From: Lentisphaeria bacterium
Lineage (GTDB): Bacteria; Verrucomicrobiota; Lentisphaeria; JABSQK01; UBA12247
Assembly (NCBI GenBank): GCA_003477185.1
Contig: DMTJ01000531.1
Span: 1-10,445, forward strand
Direction of reading: 5' to 3'
Length of the DNA: 10,445 bases
The number at the start of each line of letters is the position of its first letter. Within the stretch, counting starts at the first letter, position 1. Shown here one piece after another: positions 5,458-10,445 of the stretch. The position numbers and the translations under genes were made by a program. Under the pieces are notes generated by a model. That model saw nothing but the letters and a program-made list of their open reading frames with translations. It ran no database searches and was not told the DNA's origin.

Positions 5458-7224
5458 ATGCATCTAGCGAACAGACTGGTACTCTGTACCTTGTTCTTGA
5501 CAGGCCTACACGTTATGGCAAAACCGAAGGCATTGATGATCGCGGGTGGTTGCTGCCACGACTATGCCAACCAGAAAGACATCATCCCTGATATCCTGCG
5601 GAAAAACGGTCTCGATTTTGACTGGACGTCTGTGGTGGAGAGCAAGAGCAGGGACCACAAAAACAGCGTGTATGAGAGCCCTGACTGGATTGACGGGTAC
5701 AATCTCGTCGTCCATAACGAGTGCTATGGCGGGATAAAGGACGATGCGTTTGTGGAGGCCATCGCGAAAGCGCACGGCGACAGCGGCGTACCTGCCCTGA
5801 TCGTGCACTGCAGCCTCCACAGCTACCGGAATGCGAAAACCAACGAGTGGCGCAAATTTGTCGGCGTTACCTCGATGCGCCATGAGGCGCGTTATCCGCT
5901 AGAGGTAACACCCGTGACGAAAGACCACGCGGCGATTGTAGGATTTCCCGACACTTGGCAGACGCCAAACGGCGAGCTCTACATCATTGAGAAAGTCTGG
6001 GACCATACGATTCCACTCGCTCAGGCCTATGGAAAAGAGACCAAGAAGAACCATGTGGTGATCTGGGCAAACACCTACGGAAAAGCGCGTATCTTCGGCA
6101 CGAGTCTTGGCCATCACAATGAAACCATGCTAGATCCGGAATACGGGAAGTTTCTGGCCACGGGGGCCAAATGGGCGATGGGCAGCGATGCTGGAACGAA
6201 GGAGACTAAAATGACTATACCTCCCAGCTACCTTACGTACAACAACCTTCCCATGGGGACGGCTGAAAAGCCCTTGGTCATGCGCACGTTTGTCCGCAAT
6301 CCCGGCTTAGATAAGGAACTCGTGCTGCCGAATCACTCGAGCGGACATCCCTCTCCCAAATACAGCCCGGGCAGTGGCCGCGAATCCAGCGGCAGTTATA
6401 GACTGCTGAATGGGATTCCAGCGGCCATCGCCGTCAATGCGGGCCCCGCCTTATCCTACGCGTGGGATACCACGGAATGCCGCCTTTTGTATGGCTGGGC
6501 CAACGGCTTCCTCGACATGACAAACTATTGGGGCGAGAAGGAAAGCGGACGTCGCCGAAGCTACGGCTATACGCCATACCTCAAGGGATTTTTGTTCTAC
6601 AAGGCGCAGGGCCAACACCCGATCTCTGTTAACGGCAAATCGGTCGCCCGATTCGGTGCCCCCAGGTATGTGGGCTACAGCCTCAAGAACGGACACCCCG
6701 TCTTTGACTTCAAAGCTGGAAATCACGAGCTGTCGATTGCCGTGAAACCAGGTAAAGCAGCCCAAACGATCGAGCTAACCATCCTAGAAAAGTCTGGGGC
6801 AAAGCTAGCATTCGGCTCACCCAAAACACCGGTCGAGATCGTCGCGCACAAACCGGGGACGCTCACCGTCCTGATTCGGCCCAATGCTGGTGAGCAACAC
6901 GATGGCTACAGGACGGAGGCGCTGAAGATCGACAACGCGACGGTAGCAACCGGCGAGAAGCTATTCTCGAATCTCGGCTGCATTGCCTGTCACACCACGG
7001 ACGGCGGCAACAACCACGGCCCGACCCTCAAAGGTCTTTTTGGCGCTAACCGCTCATTTGTCGAAGGTGGCTCGGCCAAGGTCGATGCTGCTTATCTGCG
7101 AGAGTCCATCGAGAATCCACACGCCAAGACCGTTGCCGGATATCCGAAAGGCATGATGCCACCGTATGAGCTTGAGGCGGCGGCCTACGACTCCCTGATC
7201 CTCTTTATCAAGCAACTGCGGTAA
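5458..7224 (+). CDS. Exported ThuA-like / class I cytochrome c fusion
   Basis: This 588-residue protein begins with a signal peptide (residues 1-21: R6, a hydrophobic core, 'HVMA' before the cut). Residues about 23-245 form a ThuA-like, class I amidotransferase-fold domain ('ALMIAGGCCHDYANQ', 'YNLVVHNECYGG', 'VPALIVHCSLHSYR', 'ARIFGTSLGHHNETM'). Residues about 265-475 are beta-rich, with 'PRYVGYSLKNGHPVFDF' resembling a domain found in PVC-type cytochromes. Residues about 495-588 are a class I cytochrome c with heme site C508-I-A-C511-H512 and a likely axial Met in 'KGMMPPYE' (M567 favoured). ThuA was named from trehalose utilisation in rhizobia, and its activity is unsettled. The cytochrome implies electron transfer in the periplasm. 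The stop is 10 bases before the propeller/PmoA gene, so the two are almost certainly one operon. The ATG was chosen for its signal peptide. Confidence 0.88.
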   Translation: MHLANRLVLCTLFLTGLHVMAKPKALMIAGGCCHDYANQKDIIPDILRKNGLDFDWTSVVESKSRDHKNSVYESPDWIDGYNLVVHNECYGGIKDDAFVEAIAKAHGDSGVPALIVHCSLHSYRNAKTNEWRKFVGVTSMRHEARYPLEVTPVTKDHAAIVGFPDTWQTPNGELYIIEKVWDHTIPLAQAYGKETKKNHVVIWANTYGKARIFGTSLGHHNETMLDPEYGKFLATGAKWAMGSDAGTKETKMTIPPSYLTYNNLPMGTAEKPLVMRTFVRNPGLDKELVLPNHSSGHPSPKYSPGSGRESSGSYRLLNGIPAAIAVNAGPALSYAWDTTECRLLYGWANGFLDMTNYWGEKESGRRRSYGYTPYLKGFLFYKAQGQHPISVNGKSVARFGAPRYVGYSLKNGHPVFDFKAGNHELSIAVKPGKAAQTIELTILEKSGAKLAFGSPKTPVEIVAHKPGTLTVLIRPNAGEQHDGYRTEALKIDNATVATGEKLFSNLGCIACHTTDGGNNHGPTLKGLFGANRSFVEGGSAKVDAAYLRESIENPHAKTVAGYPKGMMPPYELEAAAYDSLILFIKQLR

Positions 7225-7226
7225 GG
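7223..7226 (+). promoter_or_regulatory. Ribosome binding site overlapping upstream stop
   Basis: AAGG spans the TAA stop of the ThuA-cytochrome gene and lies eight bases before ATG 7235. The arrangement suggests that translation of the second gene depends on ribosomes finishing the first. Confidence 0.45.
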
Positions 7227-7234
7227 TCTGCGCC

Positions 7235-10156
7235 ATGAAATCTACTTTTCAGAACTTTTCTTTCGCGCTCGCGCTCATCACTCACGTGCTTAGCCAGCTG
7301 GCATTTGCTGGCAGTTACAACCTGGACGATGTCGTATTTCCCGCTGACATGCCCCCGGAAATCGGCGATCTGGCATTTGCTGCCGATGGCACCTTGTACG
7401 CAGCCTTGCGCCGTGGCGACATCGTGGTCGCCACCCCCACCAAAGATCCAACGGCGTTTCAGTGGCGCGTGTTTGCCACCGGCCATCACAACATCCTTGG
7501 TCTGGAAGTCGTCAAGCCGGGGCACCTGGTGGTCAGCCAGATGGCCGAACTGACCGAAGTGATCGATACTGATGGTGATGGCGTCGCCGATCGCTACAAC
7601 AATCTCTCCACGGCTTGGGGCGTGAGCGGAAACTATCATGAGACCAACGCGCTTTGTCCGGATGGGGACGGCGGCTACTACATTGCCGTTGGTACCGCCT
7701 CGCATAACGGCCCTACGTTCGACACGCCGCGCGGCGACTACTCCACGGCGGGGCGCCGCGGTCGCAATTTTTCAGCCGTGAAATACAAGGGCTGGGTGCT
7801 TCACTATGCCAAAGACGGTACGGTGACCCCGCATTGCAGTGGCTTCCGCATGCACAACGGCATCGCCCGAACTACCGACGGTATGATTTGGTGTGGCGAT
7901 AACCAAGGCGACTGGCGCGGTGCTTCCCCGCTCTATTGGTGTCGCGAGGGCTCCTTCTCCGGGCATCCGGCCAGTCTAGTCTGGGACCCGCGATTCAAAG
8001 ATTTCGGCACGCCCATCTATTGGCCGCGCAAGCTGCTCGACGACCTGCACAATGAGCCAGCAATCATGATGGCGCACGGCGAGATGCGCTCCTGTGGTGA
8101 ACCCATGCAGATCACCACCGACAATTTCGGTCCCTTCAAAGGCCAAATGCTGATCCCCGATGAGAATAGCCCCCGGATCATGCGGGTCATGCTTGAAACC
8201 GTCGATGGGGCCTGGCAAGGGGCCAACGTCCTGTTTCACACCGGCGGCCTGCGCCCGTCCGGGAACCGTATGGCGATGTCACCGGACGGAAAAACCCTGT
8301 ACTATGGCGAAACTGCTCGCGGCTGGCAGAAACCAAATGAAGGCATTCACCGCCTCCACTACACGGGTACCGTTCCATTCGAAGTTCTGGACTGTAAACT
8401 CACCACCGGTGGCTTTGCCGTGAGCTTTACCCAGCCCATCCAAGAGCCCAGCAAGCTTGCTAGCCAGTTAACCGTCAGAAGCTTTCGCTACGAGTACGGC
8501 TATCACTATGGCTCCAAGCAGAAAAGCGTTCGGGAGCATGCGGTAACCGCCGTATCGGGCAACGGTCCCTACGAATTCACAGTCGCCGACCTGCAACCCG
8601 GTCGCGTCTACGAGCTCACCTTCGCCAACGTCCTCGCTGCCGACGGGTCAACAATTGGCAACCCCAAGGTCACCTACACCATGAATCGCCTGAAACGGCC
8701 ACCTGACCAAAACAGAGCCACGATCAAGCAATCAGACAACGGTCTCAAAGTGTTTATCAACGGCGAATTCTTCACCGAGTACTTTCTGAGGGGCTTCACC
8801 AATCCCATCCTCTGGCCCATTCAAGCACCAGGTGACATCCGTATGACGCGCAATTGGCCCATCATTGCGGACACCGCTGGCGAGCAACACGACCACCCGC
8901 ATCACAAAGGGCTCTTCGTCGGGCACCAGAACCTGAACGGCGTGGACTTCTGGCACGAGGGCAAGGGCATCAATGGCAGGATGAATCACACCCGCTTGAT
9001 CGAAACGCGTTCAGGCGAAGACCGCGCGCTGATCAAGACCCTCAATACTTGGACCACAGACGCGGGAAAGACCGTGGCCGCTGACACCCGCACCCTAACG
9101 TTTTGGGGCGACGAAAGCGCTCGCTACATTGACCTCGAGATCAATATCCACGCCACCCACGAAGATCTGCTCTTCCACGAAATGAAGGACAGCTTCGTGG
9201 GATTTCGCAGCCATCCGCACCTGCGCGTAACAGCCAAGCCAAAGGCCGGCGTCACAGAAGTGTACGGCCACGTCGTCAACAGCGAGGGGGTTACCGGCAA
9301 GGCGGTCTGGGGCAAGCGGGCCGACTGGGTTCATTATCATGGCCAAGTCGAAGGAAAAGATGCTGGCTACGCCTTCATGAGCCATCCCGGAAACCCATCC
9401 GCTGCTGGTCAGAAATCCTGGTGGCATGCGCGCGACTACGGCCTGATCTCCGCGAACCCGTTCGCCCCCGAAAAGTTTCAGGGCGACGGCGACCATACGA
9501 TCGCCAAAGGCGACAGCCTGCAGCTGCGCTATCGCTTCGTCTTTCATCGCGGACCTGCGGACTCCGCAAATATCGCCGAAGCATTCGCTGCATACACCAC
9601 AGAAAGTGCCCACCCGACCGCCGACATGCCTGGCCATCCCGGATATCCTGGTGCCTACGGCAACCCAAAGCCCAAGGGTGTCCAAGCCCAAAAGAAACAG
9701 CGTCGTTCCGCTCCCCAGCTTGGCGGCGGCACCATCACCAAGGCTGGTCGTTCTGTAAGCGGCAAGCAGGCAAAGAGGCCTAAGATTCTTGCCAACGGCC
9801 TGGTCGAAGGCACCAAAATATTTGGGGACCGCGCCTACACATTCACGGTCGTCCCCGAATCCGCACGCGGTGCCGACTACTTACAGACCTTCAACAACGA
9901 CAAGAAGGGCGCCAACGCCCACTACGAGCTGACGCTTAGCGCGCCAGCAGAGCTGCTGGTGCTCATGGACACACGCGCCGAGGCTCACGTTCCCTGGCTC
10001 AAAGACGGCTTCGAGAAAACCAACGAAATCGTTCAGACCGACGCCGATTTTCGATTTCGCGTCTACCGCAAGCGCGTGAATCCCGGCGCCGTGACACTTG
10101 GCCCACAAAAAGGCTTCAGCTTCTACGGCGTTGCCGCGATCAAGCAAAAGGACTGA
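7235..10156 (+). CDS. Exported beta-propeller / PmoA-like (DUF6807) fusion
   Basis: This 973-residue protein has a signal peptide (cut near residue 26, 'QLAFAG'). Residues about 30-375 form a PVC-type beta-propeller of the sorbosone-dehydrogenase-like kind, with a calcium-type loop D111-x-D113-x-D115-G-x-x-D119 and the signatures 'FRMHNGIART', 'GDNQGDW' and 'GSFSGHPASL'. Residues about 380-485 look like an Ig-like strand domain ending 'LTFANVLAADGSTI'. Residues about 495-788 match the PmoA-like family (DUF6807), including 'GEQHDHPHHKGLFVGHQ' (H552, H554, H556, H557) and 'VDFWHEG' (W573-H574-E575). Despite its name this family is not particulate methane monooxygenase. A Lys/Arg/Gly/Pro-rich linker (about 792-848) leads to an unrecognised beta-rich C-terminal domain. 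The substrate is unknown. The cytochrome-bearing partner gene directly upstream suggests an oxidoreductase pair. Confidence 0.87.
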   Translation: MKSTFQNFSFALALITHVLSQLAFAGSYNLDDVVFPADMPPEIGDLAFAADGTLYAALRRGDIVVATPTKDPTAFQWRVFATGHHNILGLEVVKPGHLVVSQMAELTEVIDTDGDGVADRYNNLSTAWGVSGNYHETNALCPDGDGGYYIAVGTASHNGPTFDTPRGDYSTAGRRGRNFSAVKYKGWVLHYAKDGTVTPHCSGFRMHNGIARTTDGMIWCGDNQGDWRGASPLYWCREGSFSGHPASLVWDPRFKDFGTPIYWPRKLLDDLHNEPAIMMAHGEMRSCGEPMQITTDNFGPFKGQMLIPDENSPRIMRVMLETVDGAWQGANVLFHTGGLRPSGNRMAMSPDGKTLYYGETARGWQKPNEGIHRLHYTGTVPFEVLDCKLTTGGFAVSFTQPIQEPSKLASQLTVRSFRYEYGYHYGSKQKSVREHAVTAVSGNGPYEFTVADLQPGRVYELTFANVLAADGSTIGNPKVTYTMNRLKRPPDQNRATIKQSDNGLKVFINGEFFTEYFLRGFTNPILWPIQAPGDIRMTRNWPIIADTAGEQHDHPHHKGLFVGHQNLNGVDFWHEGKGINGRMNHTRLIETRSGEDRALIKTLNTWTTDAGKTVAADTRTLTFWGDESARYIDLEINIHATHEDLLFHEMKDSFVGFRSHPHLRVTAKPKAGVTEVYGHVVNSEGVTGKAVWGKRADWVHYHGQVEGKDAGYAFMSHPGNPSAAGQKSWWHARDYGLISANPFAPEKFQGDGDHTIAKGDSLQLRYRFVFHRGPADSANIAEAFAAYTTESAHPTADMPGHPGYPGAYGNPKPKGVQAQKKQRRSAPQLGGGTITKAGRSVSGKQAKRPKILANGLVEGTKIFGDRAYTFTVVPESARGADYLQTFNNDKKGANAHYELTLSAPAELLVLMDTRAEAHVPWLKDGFEKTNEIVQTDADFRFRVYRKRVNPGAVTLGPQKGFSFYGVAAIKQKD

Positions 10157-10373
10157 GGCCCGGACATCATCCTCACGAGAAACCAGCGATCTGTACCTGT
10201 CCAGGCTTGCGATGGGCAAGCTCGGATTTCATGTCTGCACTCGCTGTAGCTACTGGGATCTCTTGGCTAAGCTAATCTTACAAAGCAGCCGAGGAATCCG
10301 TCCTGCCCGCAGCCGAGGGAGCCGCGCACCAACTTGCTTACCGGGTAAATGACTGCGAGGTGATCCTTACGAC
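10157..10373. other. Intergenic region after the propeller/PmoA gene
   Basis: No clear gene was found in these 217 bases. An open frame at 10098-10352 (+) mostly overlaps the end of the propeller gene and is taken as a shadow. The only structure noted is a small hairpin at 10205-10221. Confidence 0.45.
10205..10221 (+). terminator. Possible weak terminator hairpin
   Basis: GCTTGC (10205-10210) and GCAAGC (10216-10221) form a perfect 6-base stem around a 5-base loop, about 50 bases after the stop of the propeller/PmoA gene. Only a short, interrupted T-stretch follows, so intrinsic termination would be inefficient if it occurs. Confidence 0.22.
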
Positions 10374-10445
10374 ATGTTTGGGACAGGCAGCTTCAAGAAC
10401 AGCAGTTCGCAAACGCCTTTTGCGGCCAGGCTGGCAATTTACGTG
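10374..10445 (+). CDS. Possible 5' end of an unrecognised gene
   Basis: ATG 10374 opens a frame that runs off the window after 24 codons (start MFGTGSFKNSS, then 'FAARLAIYV'). GAGGTGAT, a strong match to the 16S anti-Shine-Dalgarno, lies 10 bases upstream, and an in-frame TGA at 10350-10352 closes the frame behind it. The last residues turn hydrophobic, as before a membrane helix or in a signal segment. Too short to assign a family. Confidence 0.35.
   Translation, partial: MFGTGSFKNSSSQTPFAARLAIYV

Noticed and set aside
7208..7705. Minus-strand open frame of 165 codons
   Set aside because: Antisense to the signal peptide and propeller start of the downstream gene; no ribosome site and no recognisable domain.
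8882..8960. PmoA-like domain as evidence of methane oxidation
   Set aside because: The DUF6807/'PmoA' family name is historical; the protein is a soluble exported fusion and no pmoB or pmoC is present.
9095..9691. Minus-strand open frame of 198 codons
   Set aside because: It lies wholly inside the propeller/PmoA gene, which has strong family motifs in its own frame; the antisense frame is open by codon bias only.
10098..10352. Plus-strand open frame of 84 codons at the end of the propeller gene
   Set aside because: Over half its first part overlaps the conserved 3' end of the propeller/PmoA gene in another frame, and no ribosome site or domain supports it.
1..10445. CRISPR array, tRNA, rRNA, transposase or phage genes
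   Set aside because: None was seen on either strand; the repeats present lack regular spacer structure.

Overview
The window most likely comes from a member of the PVC superphylum, and Verrucomicrobiota is the best guess. The evidence is the mix of families: a lone pseudopilin with an [10 protein letters not shown] segment and a C-terminal H..DGH motif, a ThuA-like domain fused to a class I cytochrome c, and a giant secreted beta-propeller/PmoA-like fusion. The gene-poor gaps also hold repeat types that I associate from memory with these genomes. The phylum call is inference, because there is no rRNA or tRNA here to anchor it.

Layout. Bases 1-621 (+) are the 3' part of an FtsQ-like division protein, and no ftsA or ftsZ follows it. 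After a 254-base gap, 876-1265 (+) is a small MazG/PRA-PH-like nucleotide pyrophosphohydrolase that starts at TTG behind a clear AGGAG. Overlapping its stop by 17 bases is a C45-type (acyltransferase/amidohydrolase) gene at about 1249-2414, broken by at least two frame changes and so called a pseudogene. A repeat-bearing intergenic region (2415-2868) separates it from a minus-strand pseudopilin (2869-3672). A second purine-rich, repeat-bearing spacer (3673-4171) leads into an LplT-type MFS transporter (4172-5392, +).

Bases 5458-10156 (+) hold two exported proteins that are almost certainly co-transcribed, with 10 bases between them. The first is ThuA-like plus a middle beta domain plus cytochrome c. 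The second is a 973-residue chain of a beta-propeller, an Ig-like segment, a PmoA/DUF6807-like domain, a basic linker and an unrecognised C-terminal domain. Together they look like a periplasmic or cell-surface oxidative module acting on a carbohydrate or related ligand. The substrate cannot be read from the sequence, and the sugar link rests only on family precedent.

The last 72 bases hold what may be the first 24 codons of another plus-strand gene. I saw no tRNA, rRNA, CRISPR array, transposase or phage gene. The most distinctive content is the two-gene cytochrome/propeller/PmoA module, then the decayed C45 gene and the three intergenic repeat types.
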